Shown here in pieces: positions 27,145 through 36,655 of a stretch of DNA of 52,968 bases. The notes below the pieces were generated by a model that made no database searches, had not been told where the DNA came from, and was given only the letters and a program-made list of their open reading frames with translations. The DNA is taken from positions 1-52,968 of the forward strand of contig CAMBCF010000019.1 of the NCBI GenBank assembly GCA_945864585.1, given 5' to 3'. This DNA comes from Bordetella parapertussis (lineage in GTDB: Bacteria; Pseudomonadota; Gammaproteobacteria; Burkholderiales; SG8-41). The translations under genes and the position numbers were made by a program. Every line of letters starts with the position of its first letter. The first letter of the stretch is position 1.

Positions 27145-28503
27145 ATGGCTCGCAAAGACAGAAAAGTCGAACCCAAGCACATCAAAGCCTCGGGCATCGA
27201 CCCCAAACACGGCGTGCCGTCCGCGCCCGATGGTTTGTATAACCCCTCGAATCCGGGGCATCGCTGGGATCTGCCGCTGCAGGCGCCGGGCCGCATGCAA
27301 GTCGATTTCGAAGAGCGCGTTGATTTTCGCCGGCTGCACAACTATCGCCTCGCGCGCACACGCAACGCGCTGGCGCAATCGCAACTCGGCGCGCTGCTGG
27401 TGTTTGACCAATACAATATTCGCTACATTTCCAGCACGGTGATCGGTGAATGGGCGCGCGACAAACTCACGCGCTGGTGTTTACTCACCGGCAACGGCGA
27501 GCCGTGGGTGTGGGATTTCGGTTCGGCTGCGCGCCATCACAAAATTTACGCACCGTGGCTGCCGAAAAATCATTGCCTTGCGGGCAACGTGGGTCTGCGC
27601 GGTGCGATCAGTCCCAAGGTCGGCTTGTTCGAAGGCGCGGCGAAAGAAATTTACGACGTATTGAAGCAGGAGGGCATGGCCGACATGCCGCTGGGCATCG
27701 ATGTGTGCGAGCCGCTGTTTTTATTCGCACTGCAAAAGCTCGGGCTGAACGTGGTGGACGGCCAGCAAGTGATGCTCGACGCACGCGAAATCAAGAGCCA
27801 CGACGAAATCACGCTGCTCAATATGGCGGCGGCGATGGGCGACGGCGTGTATCAGGATATATTCGAAGCGCTCAAGCCCGGTGTGCGCGAAAGCGAGATT
27901 GTCGCGCTGGCGACCAAGCGTTTTTACGAGATGGGTTCGGACTGCGTGGAAGCGGTCAACGCCATCGCGGGTGAACGCTGCAGCCCGCACCCGCACAATT
28001 TTACCGACCGGCTGATTCGTCCCGGCGATCAGGCGTATTTCGATTTGATTCAAACCTATATGGGCTACAAGACCTGCTACTACCGCACCTTCACCGTCGG
28101 CAGCGCCACACCCGCGCAGCACGACGCCTACAAAAAGGCGCGCGGCTGGATGGATGGCGCGATAGCGATGTTAAAGCCCGGCGTCTCAACCGAGAAAGTG
28201 GCGAAGGCGTTCCCGAAATGCACCGAGATCGGTTTCGAAACCGAAATGTCGGCATTCGGCCTGAATTTCTGTCATGGTCTGGGCATGGGCCTGCACGAGC
28301 GGCCGCTGATTTCGCGCCTGAATTCATTCAAGGACCCGTATGAATTGAAGGTCGGCATGGTGTTCGCGGTGGAGACCTTCTGCCCCGCAAAAGACGGCGT
28401 GTCGGCCGCGCGTATCGAGGAAGAAGTGGTGCTGACGCCGGCCGGGGCGAAAGTGATTACCTTGTTTCCGGCGCAGGAGCTGCCGATAGCGAATAAGTAT
28501 TAA
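27145..28503 (+). CDS. M24-family peptidase-like protein with one metal ligand changed
   Basis: A 452-residue protein with a creatinase-like N-terminal domain and a C-terminal pita-bread M24 domain, as in Xaa-Pro peptidases. Ligand positions read Asp300 (AYFDLIQ), then Cys311 in place of the second Asp (GYKTCYYRTF), His of CHGLG, Glu of FAVETFC, and Glu of RIEEEV. Four of five ligands remain. The catalytic-type His of GLHERP is present. TTGGAGA precedes the ATG at 27145. It may be a peptidase with an unusual metal site, or a metal-free hydrolase like creatinase. It leads into the E1/E2 dehydrogenase genes. Confidence 0.85.
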   Translation: MARKDRKVEPKHIKASGIDPKHGVPSAPDGLYNPSNPGHRWDLPLQAPGRMQVDFEERVDFRRLHNYRLARTRNALAQSQLGALLVFDQYNIRYISSTVIGEWARDKLTRWCLLTGNGEPWVWDFGSAARHHKIYAPWLPKNHCLAGNVGLRGAISPKVGLFEGAAKEIYDVLKQEGMADMPLGIDVCEPLFLFALQKLGLNVVDGQQVMLDAREIKSHDEITLLNMAAAMGDGVYQDIFEALKPGVRESEIVALATKRFYEMGSDCVEAVNAIAGERCSPHPHNFTDRLIRPGDQAYFDLIQTYMGYKTCYYRTFTVGSATPAQHDAYKKARGWMDGAIAMLKPGVSTEKVAKAFPKCTEIGFETEMSAFGLNFCHGLGMGLHERPLISRLNSFKDPYELKVGMVFAVETFCPAKDGVSAARIEEEVVLTPAGAKVITLFPAQELPIANKY

Positions 28504-28542
28504 TTTTCTGCGTTAGCAAATAGTATTCACAATTCTGCGGAC

Positions 28543-28651
28543 ACTCCTTCAGGGGCAAGGGCACACTTGAAGCGGAGCAGAAGGCTGGGATGGGAGTGGG
28601 GTACTTCGCCGACCCCATCCCCACCCTAGCCCTCCCCTTGAAGGGGAGGGA
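28543..28651. repeat. REP-like repeat (CACTTGAAGCGGAGCAG family)
   Basis: GGGCACACTTGAAGCGGAGC is followed by AGAAGG, a GGGGTACTTC stretch and a hairpin CCCTCCCCTTGAAGGGGAGGG. Relatives lie at 30730-30799 and 34128-34195. It fills the gap between the M24-type gene and E1-alpha. Confidence 0.75.
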
Positions 28652-28701
28652 ATGAGTATGTAGCACAGTACAATTAGACACTGAATTTCTGAGGGCAAAT
28701 C

Positions 28702-29715
28702 TTGGATACCGATACCAAACAAAAAACGCCTGTGGTGCTGGGCAACGACATCCGCCTGGAGCTCTACAAACTGCAGCTCGATCTGCGCTACTGCGAAAAG
28801 CGCGCCTATGATCTTTTCCTGCAAAATCTGATCAAAGGCACCAGCCATCTGTCACTGGGGCAGGAAGCGATAGCCGCGGGCTTCGGTGTGGCGATGCGTG
28901 CTGACGACTGGACGTTTTGCACTTATCGCGGGCACGCACATACGCTGGCACGCGGCGTGTCGATGGAAGGCGTGCTGGGCGAATTGATGGGGCGGCAGTG
29001 CGGTCTGCTTGGTGGCAAGGGCGGCTCGATGCATCTGACCGACGTGACCAAGGGCGCGATGGGTTCCTACGCCATCATCGGCGCGCATCTGCCGGTGGCC
29101 GCGGGCGCGGCGTGGAGCGCGCAGTATCGCGGCACGGAACAGGTGGCGGTGTGTTTCTTTGGCGACGGCACCACCAACATCGGCGCGTTCCACGAGGCGC
29201 TGAATTTTTCGGTGGTATGGAAGCTGCCGGTGGTGTTCGTGTGCGAGAACAATCTCTACATGGAGTACACGCCGATCAGCAGTGTAACTGCGGTCGAGCA
29301 CCCGGCGGCCGATCGCGCCAGCGCCTACGGCCTCGAAAAAATCGTGATCGACGGCAACGATGCCGACGAGGTGTACCGCACCGCGGTGAAGTATATGGAG
29401 CGCGCGCGTAAAGGCGGTGGACCGGCGCTGATCGAGTGCATGACTTACCGCCACAGCGGACACTCACGTGCCGATCCGGGCCAGTATCGCCCCGCAGGTG
29501 AACTGGAGCGCTGGCTGGAACGTGACCCGATCAAAATCTATCGCGAGCGTTTGCTGGGGCTGGGTATCGTCGAAGCGACGTTATCCGATATCGAAAGCGA
29601 ATCCATGCGCAGGGTGGACGCGGCCACCGAAACGGCCAAGGGTTCGCCGGTGCCTACGTTGGACCAAATCGACAAAAACGTGTGGGCAGACGGGAGCACA
29701 GCATGGCGGAACTAA
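28702..29715 (+). CDS. 2-oxo-acid / acetoin dehydrogenase E1 component, alpha subunit
   Basis: A 337-residue thiamine-diphosphate enzyme subunit. The ThDP motif starts at FFGDGTTNIGAFHEALNF and ends at CENNLY, the spacing expected for this family. CTYRGHAHTLARG and GGKGGSMHLT are typical of E1-alpha and acetoin dehydrogenases. It decarboxylates a 2-oxo acid or cleaves acetoin and passes the acyl group to lipoyl-E2. The start is a TTG at 28702 with GAGGG upstream; no nearby ATG fits. Its stop overlaps the E1-beta start by 13 bases. The subfamily (acetoin, pyruvate or branched-chain) is not settled. Confidence 0.9.
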   Translation: MDTDTKQKTPVVLGNDIRLELYKLQLDLRYCEKRAYDLFLQNLIKGTSHLSLGQEAIAAGFGVAMRADDWTFCTYRGHAHTLARGVSMEGVLGELMGRQCGLLGGKGGSMHLTDVTKGAMGSYAIIGAHLPVAAGAAWSAQYRGTEQVAVCFFGDGTTNIGAFHEALNFSVVWKLPVVFVCENNLYMEYTPISSVTAVEHPAADRASAYGLEKIVIDGNDADEVYRTAVKYMERARKGGGPALIECMTYRHSGHSRADPGQYRPAGELERWLERDPIKIYRERLLGLGIVEATLSDIESESMRRVDAATETAKGSPVPTLDQIDKNVWADGSTAWRN

Positions 29716-30680
29716 CCTATCGCGAAGCGGTGGCGGCGGGCATCGCGCAGGAAATGCGGCGCGATGAGAACGTGGTGTTCCTCGGCGAAGACATCGGCGC
29801 GGCGGGCGGCGTATTCAAGGCCACCGTCGGGCTGTTCGAGGAATTCGGCCCGCGCCGTGTGCGCGACACGCCGATATCCGAGCAGGCAATTCTGGGTGCG
29901 GCGATGGGCGCAGCGATGACCGGCTTGAAGCCCATCGCTGAGATCATGTTCTCGGATTTTCTCGCGGTGTGCTGGGACCTCGTTGCCAACGAAATCGCCA
30001 AGACGCGTTACATGACCGACGGCCAGATCACGCTGCCGCTGGTGATACGCACCGCCAATGGCGCAGGTTCGCGCTTCGGCGCGCAGCATTCGCAGTCGGT
30101 AGAAAACTGGGCGATGATGATACCCGGCATCAAGGTCATCGCACCGGCGTTTCCGGCGGATGTGAAAGGCCTGATCGCGGCAGCAGTGCGCGACCCCGAT
30201 CCGGTAATCATATTCGAGCAAAAGTCACTCTATGCATTCAAGGGCGAAGTGCCCGATGGCGAACATGTAGAACAAATCGGTAAAGCCAAGGTTTTGCGTC
30301 ACGGCAAGGACTGCACAATAGTCGCACTCGCGCTGATGGTGCATCGCGCGCTGGCGGCGGCGGAGATACTGGAAAAGGAACACGGTATTTCCTGCACCGT
30401 GGTCGATGTGCGCTCACTGGTGCCGCTGGATACGCTAACAATACTGGCGGAGGTGGCGAAGACCGGACGCCTGGTAACCATCGAGGAAAATCCGCGCTTG
30501 TGCGGCTGGGGCGCGGAGATTGCTTCGATAGTCGCGGATGAAATTTTCTGGGATCTCGATGGCCCGATCATCCGCATCACCACGCCGCATATACCGCTGC
30601 CGTCGGCGGATTTTCTGGAGGACAACACGATACCGTCGGTGGAGCGTGTGGTGCGGGAGATACGGGAAAAGATTGATTAA
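29703..30680 (+). CDS. 2-oxo-acid / acetoin dehydrogenase E1 component, beta subunit
   Basis: A 325-residue partner of E1-alpha. LTYREAVAAGIAQEM at the start, FLGEDIG, the DTPISEQAILGAAMGAAM segment, and GAGSRFGAQHSQ are classical E1-beta features. It helps bind ThDP and forms the alpha2beta2 heterotetramer. The ATG at 29703 has GGGAG at 29692-29696 and overlaps the end of E1-alpha, so the two are translated together. A repeat region and an amidohydrolase gene separate it from the E2 gene. Confidence 0.93.
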   Translation: MAELTYREAVAAGIAQEMRRDENVVFLGEDIGAAGGVFKATVGLFEEFGPRRVRDTPISEQAILGAAMGAAMTGLKPIAEIMFSDFLAVCWDLVANEIAKTRYMTDGQITLPLVIRTANGAGSRFGAQHSQSVENWAMMIPGIKVIAPAFPADVKGLIAAAVRDPDPVIIFEQKSLYAFKGEVPDGEHVEQIGKAKVLRHGKDCTIVALALMVHRALAAAEILEKEHGISCTVVDVRSLVPLDTLTILAEVAKTGRLVTIEENPRLCGWGAEIASIVADEIFWDLDGPIIRITTPHIPLPSADFLEDNTIPSVERVVREIREKID

Positions 30681-30690
30681 AGGCAACGGC

Positions 30691-30799
30691 GTGAACGGGT
30701 GAACGGGTTAACGAGTGAACGGGGAAGTTCCCCCTCTCCCTCCGGGACAAGGGCACACTTGAAGCGGAGCAGAGGGCCGGGGTGAGGGAAAGTTCTTGA
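30691..30799. repeat. GTGAACGG octamer array joined to a REP-like repeat
   Basis: Four octamers of the type GTGAACGG / GTTAACGA (30691-30722) run directly into CCCCTCTCCCTCCGGGACAA, GGGCACACTTGAAGCGGAGC and GGGGTGAGGGAAAG. The ends of the second part pair with each other. The composite fills the space between E1-beta and the amidohydrolase gene. Confidence 0.8.
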
Positions 30800-30845
30800 G
30801 ATGCCGATCCGAAAATCTATGACGTGGTAGATATGGAGCAGTGCG

Positions 30846-32483
30846 ATGTATTATAAGTTATTGTTTTTATTGATAGTTTTTTCTCCATTTGGCGCGTATG
30901 CCGTAGACACGATACTGCTCAACGGCAAGATCGTCACCGTCGATGATCGCTTCGCTATCGTTCAGGCGCTGGCGATCAAGAATCAGCGCGTCGTCGCTAC
31001 CGGCAGCAGTGCCGATATACGCAAGCTCGCCGACAGCAGCACCAAGGTAATTGATGTTAACGGTCGCACGGTGATCCCTGGTCTCATCGACAGTCACGCA
31101 CACTGGGTACGCGCGGCCGAACATGATGAATTGCGCTTTGACGGCGTGACCTTGCGCGCGCAGGCGCTGCAATCGCTCGCGGCGCGCGTGCGCGCAAGCC
31201 GGCCCGGCGAATGGGTGTCGGTGCTCGGCGGCTGGTCGGAAGAACAGTTCACCGACGATCCGCGCGGTTTTCCGCTGGCGGAACTCGACAAGATTGCAGC
31301 GGATACGCCATTAGCGCTGCAATCGGTGTACCGGCACACCTGGCTGAATTCAGCAGGACTGCGTGCGGCGAAAATCGACGAGAGCACGCCGCATCCTCCC
31401 AACGGCACGATCGAAAAAGACGCCAACGGAAAGCCGACCGGCCTGGTGCGCGGCGCGGGTGGCGTGGCGTTTGTCGCAGCGAAGATACCGAAGCTGCATG
31501 ACGAGGCGCGCATCGCCAATACGCGCAAGCTGGTGACCTACCTGAACGCGCTGGGCGTTACAGCCTGGGGTGATGCGGGCGGGCGCGGCATGGACGATGA
31601 ACACTATGCACCCTATCGACAGCTTGCCGAACGCAATGACCTTAATATTCGATTGTTCTGGCTCACCATTCGCCAGCCAAATACGCCGGAGCAGGTGGAT
31701 AAGGTGCTGACCGAGATTTCAGCGCTGAGGCCATTCCAGGGCAACGATTATTTTGATCATATAGGCTGGGGTGAAACCACTTACGCGCCGGTGACGACGC
31801 AGCTGCTCCGTGTCCAGAAAGAGGTCAGGCCCGATGCGCTGGCGCAGATGGTGCGCGTGACGACAGCGCTGGCGCAGCGTGGCATCTACCTGAATTCACA
31901 TGTCGAGATGCACGGCCCAATTGATCAGTTTATCGCCGCGTATGAGGAAATGAGCAAGACCACACCGATCAAGGGTCTGCGCTGGTCGTTCTCGCATCTC
32001 GACCAGGTAGATGAACAGCAACTGCAACGCATGAAGCGTCTGGGCATGACCGCGCAAATCCACAGCCGGCCGCTGATACAGGGCGTGCTGATGCACAAGG
32101 TGCATGGCGACGCCGCATGGGATATGCCGCCGTTTCGCCGGGTGCAGGATAGCGGTATCGTATGGGGGCTGGGGTCGGACGCCACCGCGGTGACGACCTC
32201 GAATCCGTTCTACACACTGGGCTTTGCGGTGACCGGCAAGATGGTCGGCGGCCATCATGTCAATCGCCAGAGCATTACGCGTGAAGAAGCGCTGATCGCG
32301 CATACGCGTAACAACGCCTTCATCCTGTTTCAGGAAGCGAATCTGGGTTCGCTGCAAAAAGGCAAGTACGCCGATCTGCTGGTGCTGGATCGCGATTACC
32401 TTACCGTGCCGGCGGATGCCATCAAGGATTTGAAGCCGGTGATGACGATGGTGGGGGGTAGGGTGGTGTATGAACGGCGGTGA
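30846..32483 (+). CDS. Exported amidohydrolase, YtcJ-like
   Basis: A 545-residue amidohydrolase with a signal peptide (FSPFGAYA cleavage region). VIPGLIDSHAHW carries the HxH metal motif; SHLDQVDE and the Asp of GLGSDATAVT complete the metal-site pattern. LGSLQKGKYADLLVLDRDYL is the typical C-terminal strand. Relatives hydrolyse N-substituted amides and similar compounds. The first 15 codons are very AT-rich. It lies between E1-beta and E2 on the same strand, so it may supply the substrate of the dehydrogenase complex, but repeats on both sides leave operon membership open. Confidence 0.88.
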   Translation: MYYKLLFLLIVFSPFGAYAVDTILLNGKIVTVDDRFAIVQALAIKNQRVVATGSSADIRKLADSSTKVIDVNGRTVIPGLIDSHAHWVRAAEHDELRFDGVTLRAQALQSLAARVRASRPGEWVSVLGGWSEEQFTDDPRGFPLAELDKIAADTPLALQSVYRHTWLNSAGLRAAKIDESTPHPPNGTIEKDANGKPTGLVRGAGGVAFVAAKIPKLHDEARIANTRKLVTYLNALGVTAWGDAGGRGMDDEHYAPYRQLAERNDLNIRLFWLTIRQPNTPEQVDKVLTEISALRPFQGNDYFDHIGWGETTYAPVTTQLLRVQKEVRPDALAQMVRVTTALAQRGIYLNSHVEMHGPIDQFIAAYEEMSKTTPIKGLRWSFSHLDQVDEQQLQRMKRLGMTAQIHSRPLIQGVLMHKVHGDAAWDMPPFRRVQDSGIVWGLGSDATAVTTSNPFYTLGFAVTGKMVGGHHVNRQSITREEALIAHTRNNAFILFQEANLGSLQKGKYADLLVLDRDYLTVPADAIKDLKPVMTMVGGRVVYERR

Positions 32484-32503
32484 GCGGGTGCAAGCGCAAA
32501 GGC

Positions 32504-32672
32504 GTGAACGAGTGAACGGGTTAACGAGTGAACGAGTGAATGAGTGAATGAGTGAAATCCCCTTCACCCCAATCCGGCCCCATCGCCTACGTTGTAGGCT
32601 CTCCCCCTGCCGGGTGCGAGGGAGTATACCGTGGGGTTACTCGTTCACCCGTTCACTCGTTCACGCCCTTCA
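32504..32672. repeat. Inverted arrays of GTGAACGA octamers around a REP-like centre
   Basis: The left side has seven octamers (GTGAACGA, GTGAACGG, GTTAACGA, then GTGAATGA variants) at 32504-32557. The right side (32638-32672) carries the reverse complement, TCGTTCACCCGTTCACTCGT. Between them is CCCCTTCACCCCAATCCGGC with GCCGGGTGCGAGGG opposing. The whole 170 bases could form one large stem. Confidence 0.82.
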
Positions 32673-32730
32673 CAGCAAACACGTGCAATGCATTGGCAAT
32701 CCATAAAGTAGATCAAGCAGACCAAAAAAC

Positions 32731-34002
32731 ATGAACATCATCATGCCGCAGCTCGGTGAAACCGTCACCGAGGGCACTGTCACCAAGTGGTACAAGAAAG
32801 CCGGCGACTTTATTAAGGCCGACGAAACGCTGTTCGATGTCGAGACCGACAAAGTGAGCACGGAAATTCCGTCGCCGGTGGCGGGCGTTGTCAGCGAGAT
32901 CTGCGTGGCGGAGGGTGTCACCGCGAAAGTGGGTGTAACGCTGGCGGTGATCGCGGAAAGTGGCGCGGCGGCGAAATTACAAGCGCCTGCTGCTGCCGCT
33001 GTGTTACCTGCTGCTGCGGCGCCGGTCATGGCCGGGCACACGCGCATGGCGCCGCGCGGCCACGCCGCTGACCGGCTGTCGCCGGTGGTGCGCCGCTTGA
33101 TTGCCGAACGCAATCTGGATGTCAGCTTGATCACGGGCACTGGTCGCGATGGCCGCATTACGCGCGATGATGTGGTGGAATATATCGCCAGTGGTGCTGA
33201 TGCAAAGCCCGCCGCGTCCGCGCCAGTTGTAAAGCCGGCAGTTGCGATGCCCGCCGCGCCAGCGCCTACCACGAGCCCAGCGGGCGCCAACGCCAGCACG
33301 CTGCCGCTCAACGCCGTGCGCAGGCGCGTGGCCGAGAACATGACAAGGTCGTGGACCACCGCACCCCACGTGCTGCAGGTGGTCGAAGCTGATTTCCATA
33401 AAGTTGATCAGGCGCGGCGCGCGGCGAGTGTGGCGTGGAAGCAACGCGAAGGGTTTGCGTTGACCTATCTGCCCTTCATCGTGCGCGCAGTGTCGATTGC
33501 GCTGGGCAAATATCCCAAACTCAATGCCACGTTCAATGGCGACAGCATCACGCTCTTGAAACGCATCAACATCGGCATCGCTGTCGATTTGAATTTCGAG
33601 GGACTGATGGTGCCGGTGGTGAAAGATGTGCCCAATAAATCGCTGCCGCAAATAGCGCGTGAGATCAATGATCTGGCACAACGCGCCCGCAGCGGCAAGT
33701 TAAAGCCGGATGAACTGACTGAAGGCACTTACACCATTTCCAACAATGGTGCGTTCGGCACCGTCATCACCGCGCCCATCATCAATCAGCCGCAAGTAGC
33801 GGTGATGTCCACCGACAGCATACGCAAAAAGCCGGTAGTGATTGAGTCGGCTGAGGGCGACAGCATCGGTGTGCGCCCGGTAGGGGTGCTGGCGCAGAGT
33901 TTTGATCATCGCGCAGTGGATGGCGCTTACTGCGGCGCGTTTTTGAGTGAAGTGAAGAACATTATCGAGACGCGGGTTTGGGCGCAGGATTTGCAGGCGT
34001 AG
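32731..34002 (+). CDS. Dihydrolipoamide acyltransferase (E2) of a 2-oxo-acid dehydrogenase complex
   Basis: A 423-residue E2. The single lipoyl domain has the lipoylated Lys41 in ETDKVST. An Ala/Pro linker follows, then the E1/E3-binding domain (LSPVVRRLIAERNLD to GRITRDDVVEY, about residues 112-150), a second linker, and the catalytic domain with His393 and Asp397 in FDHRAVDGAY. It moves the acyl group from E1 to CoA. It belongs with the E1 genes at 28702 and 29703. No E3 (dihydrolipoamide dehydrogenase) gene is in the window, so E3 must come from elsewhere. Confidence 0.93.
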   Translation: MNIIMPQLGETVTEGTVTKWYKKAGDFIKADETLFDVETDKVSTEIPSPVAGVVSEICVAEGVTAKVGVTLAVIAESGAAAKLQAPAAAAVLPAAAAPVMAGHTRMAPRGHAADRLSPVVRRLIAERNLDVSLITGTGRDGRITRDDVVEYIASGADAKPAASAPVVKPAVAMPAAPAPTTSPAGANASTLPLNAVRRRVAENMTRSWTTAPHVLQVVEADFHKVDQARRAASVAWKQREGFALTYLPFIVRAVSIALGKYPKLNATFNGDSITLLKRINIGIAVDLNFEGLMVPVVKDVPNKSLPQIAREINDLAQRARSGKLKPDELTEGTYTISNNGAFGTVITAPIINQPQVAVMSTDSIRKKPVVIESAEGDSIGVRPVGVLAQSFDHRAVDGAYCGAFLSEVKNIIETRVWAQDLQA

Positions 34003-34023
34003 TGTTTGCGAGTTTGGCGGTGC

Positions 34024-34195
34024 TGAAAAATCTTTCCCTCACCCCCGCCCCTGTCCCGGAGGGAGAGGGGTGAACACCGCGCTTCAAGAGCATACAAAAC
34101 GATTGCTTCGGGAAAGAATGTTGTGCATCCCTCTCCCACCGGGACTAGGGAACACTTGTAGCGGAGCAGAGGGACCGAGGGTGAGGGAAAGTTTT
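34024..34195. repeat. Inverted pair of REP-like repeats
   Basis: TTTCCCTCACCCCCGCCCCT with GGAGGGAGAGGGG (34031-34070) is matched in opposite orientation by CCCTCTCCCACCGGGACTAG, AACACTTGTAGCGGAGCAG and GAGGGTGAGGGAAAG (34128-34190). Each unit can fold alone, or the two can pair. Confidence 0.75.
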
Positions 34196-34240
34196 TGATG
34201 TCGCGCGAAAGTTTGCTCGTATTGGAATCAGATGTTCAAC

Positions 34241-34285
34241 CGTAGGGCGGGTTAGCCGGAGCCGTATCCCGGCGTAACCCGCCAA
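34241..34285. repeat. Palindrome of the GTAGGGCGGGTTAGCCG type
   Basis: GGCGGGTTAGCCGG opposes CCGGCGTAACCCGCC around a short centre. This is another common dispersed hairpin, lying just before the 3-hydroxyisobutyrate-dehydrogenase-like gene. Confidence 0.7.
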
Positions 34286-34323
34286 GCACTGGCACACAAG
34301 AAACAAAAACCAAGGAACCAAGC

Positions 34324-35247
34324 ATGGCAAATCTGAAGCAACACAAACTCGGCTGGATCGGCATCGGCCGCATGGGCTACGCGATGGCGGAACGTCTCGC
34401 CAAAGCGGGCTGCGACATCTCGGTATGGAATCGCACTAAATCCAAAGCCGAGCCGCTGGCGCAATCGGGCGCGAAAGTGGTGGACCATCTCACCGATCTC
34501 GCGGGCTGCGATATCGTGTTCACCATGGTGTCTACCGGCAAGGATGTGAAGGAAGTTTTGTTCGGGCCACAAGGTGTGATGTCCACAGGCGGCGCGCCCA
34601 AAATCGTGGTGGACAGCACCTCGATTTCGATTGAAGAATCCGCGGAGATACGCAAGAAACTCGGCGAGAAGAACGTGCATATGCTGGCAGCGCCGGTATC
34701 GGGTAACGCCAAAGTGATTAAGGCGGGCAAGCTCACGGTGGTGGCGTCCGGGCCGAAGCCGGCGTTTGAGGCAGTGTCGCCGTATCTGGATGCCATCGGC
34801 CGCGGTTCGTCTTACGTCGGTGACGGCGAGCTTTCACGTATTGCGAAGATTTGCCATAACGTGATGCTGAGCGTGGTGATCCAGAATCTGTGCGAGGTTA
34901 CGATACTGGCCGAGAAAGCAGGCATGCAGCGCCATGCGTTTCTGGATTTTCTCAACAAGAGCGTGATGGGATCGATGTTCACAGCGTATAAAACGCCGGC
35001 CTTGTCGAACCTGGATTTTCACGTGACCTTTACGCCGGAACTGCTGCGCAAGGATATTGATCTGGGATTGAGCGCGGGCCGTGAATACGGCGTGCCGATG
35101 CCCACCACTGCAGTGGCGCGCGATCAGGTGCAAACGCTTATCGGCCACGGCTACGATCAGGATTTTTCGCAGTTGCTGCTGTTGCAGGCGAAGGCATCGG
35201 GCATCGAATTGAAGTCCGAGAACGTCAACGTTGGTGACGGGCTATGA
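34324..35247 (+). CDS. 3-hydroxyisobutyrate dehydrogenase-family NAD(P) oxidoreductase
   Basis: A 307-residue beta-hydroxyacid dehydrogenase. The Rossmann motif GIGRMG lies at about residues 12-17. The substrate motif region DSTSISIEES, the APVSGNAKVIKAGKLT segment and the catalytic Lys of RIAKICHN are present. It oxidises a 3-hydroxy acid, or reduces the semialdehyde, in the cytoplasm. It is the first gene of a tight four-gene set; its stop overlaps the RidA-family start by four bases (ATGA). The specific hydroxy acid is not known. Confidence 0.9.
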   Translation: MANLKQHKLGWIGIGRMGYAMAERLAKAGCDISVWNRTKSKAEPLAQSGAKVVDHLTDLAGCDIVFTMVSTGKDVKEVLFGPQGVMSTGGAPKIVVDSTSISIEESAEIRKKLGEKNVHMLAAPVSGNAKVIKAGKLTVVASGPKPAFEAVSPYLDAIGRGSSYVGDGELSRIAKICHNVMLSVVIQNLCEVTILAEKAGMQRHAFLDFLNKSVMGSMFTAYKTPALSNLDFHVTFTPELLRKDIDLGLSAGREYGVPMPTTAVARDQVQTLIGHGYDQDFSQLLLLQAKASGIELKSENVNVGDGL

Positions 35248-35639
35248 CTGCTAAAATCGAGTATCTCGACGGCACGGATTTTCAAAACAGCCGCGCCTTT
35301 TCTCCTGCGGTGATAACGCAGGGCGGCAAAACAGTGTGGCTGGCCGGCCAGACTGCGACGGTTGATGACGCAGGCAAAAATATTTCGGGAAACTTCGAGG
35401 CGCAGGCGCGCGCGATTTTTGCGTCCATCGACAAAACCCTGCGCCGCGCCGGCGGCACGCTCGCCAATCTGGTGACGATGACGGTGTTTATCAACGACCC
35501 GCGTCACGGCGACAGCTTTGTGAAAATACGCAACGAATTTTTTAAAGACGGAAAATTTCCCGCCAGCGCTTTGCTTACGATTGCGCATTTCGCGCGCCCC
35601 GGCATGCTCATAGAGATTCAAGGTGTTGCGGTAATTTAA
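35244..35639 (+). CDS. RidA/YjgF-family protein without the usual active-site Arg
   Basis: A 131-residue RidA-fold protein. VWLAGQTATVD and TMTVFINDPRH match the family. RidA proper deaminates reactive enamines and imines using an Arg in the PAR segment near residue 105. Here that segment reads FPASALL, with Ser108 at the Arg position. Other Rid subfamilies also lack this Arg and have different or unknown roles. It is translationally coupled to the dehydrogenase upstream, so it probably acts in that pathway, perhaps as a ring-forming or hydrolytic accessory enzyme. Confidence 0.85.
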   Translation: MTAKIEYLDGTDFQNSRAFSPAVITQGGKTVWLAGQTATVDDAGKNISGNFEAQARAIFASIDKTLRRAGGTLANLVTMTVFINDPRHGDSFVKIRNEFFKDGKFPASALLTIAHFARPGMLIEIQGVAVI

Positions 35640-35658
35640 TCAATAAAAACAAATACTT

Positions 35659-36642
<984 letters not shown>

Positions 36643-36655
36643 AAGAGAGTAAGTG

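Noticed and set aside
28543-34195. Clustered repeats considered as a CRISPR array
   Set aside because: The repeats are palindromic, unequal in spacing and separated by genes; no cas genes are present.
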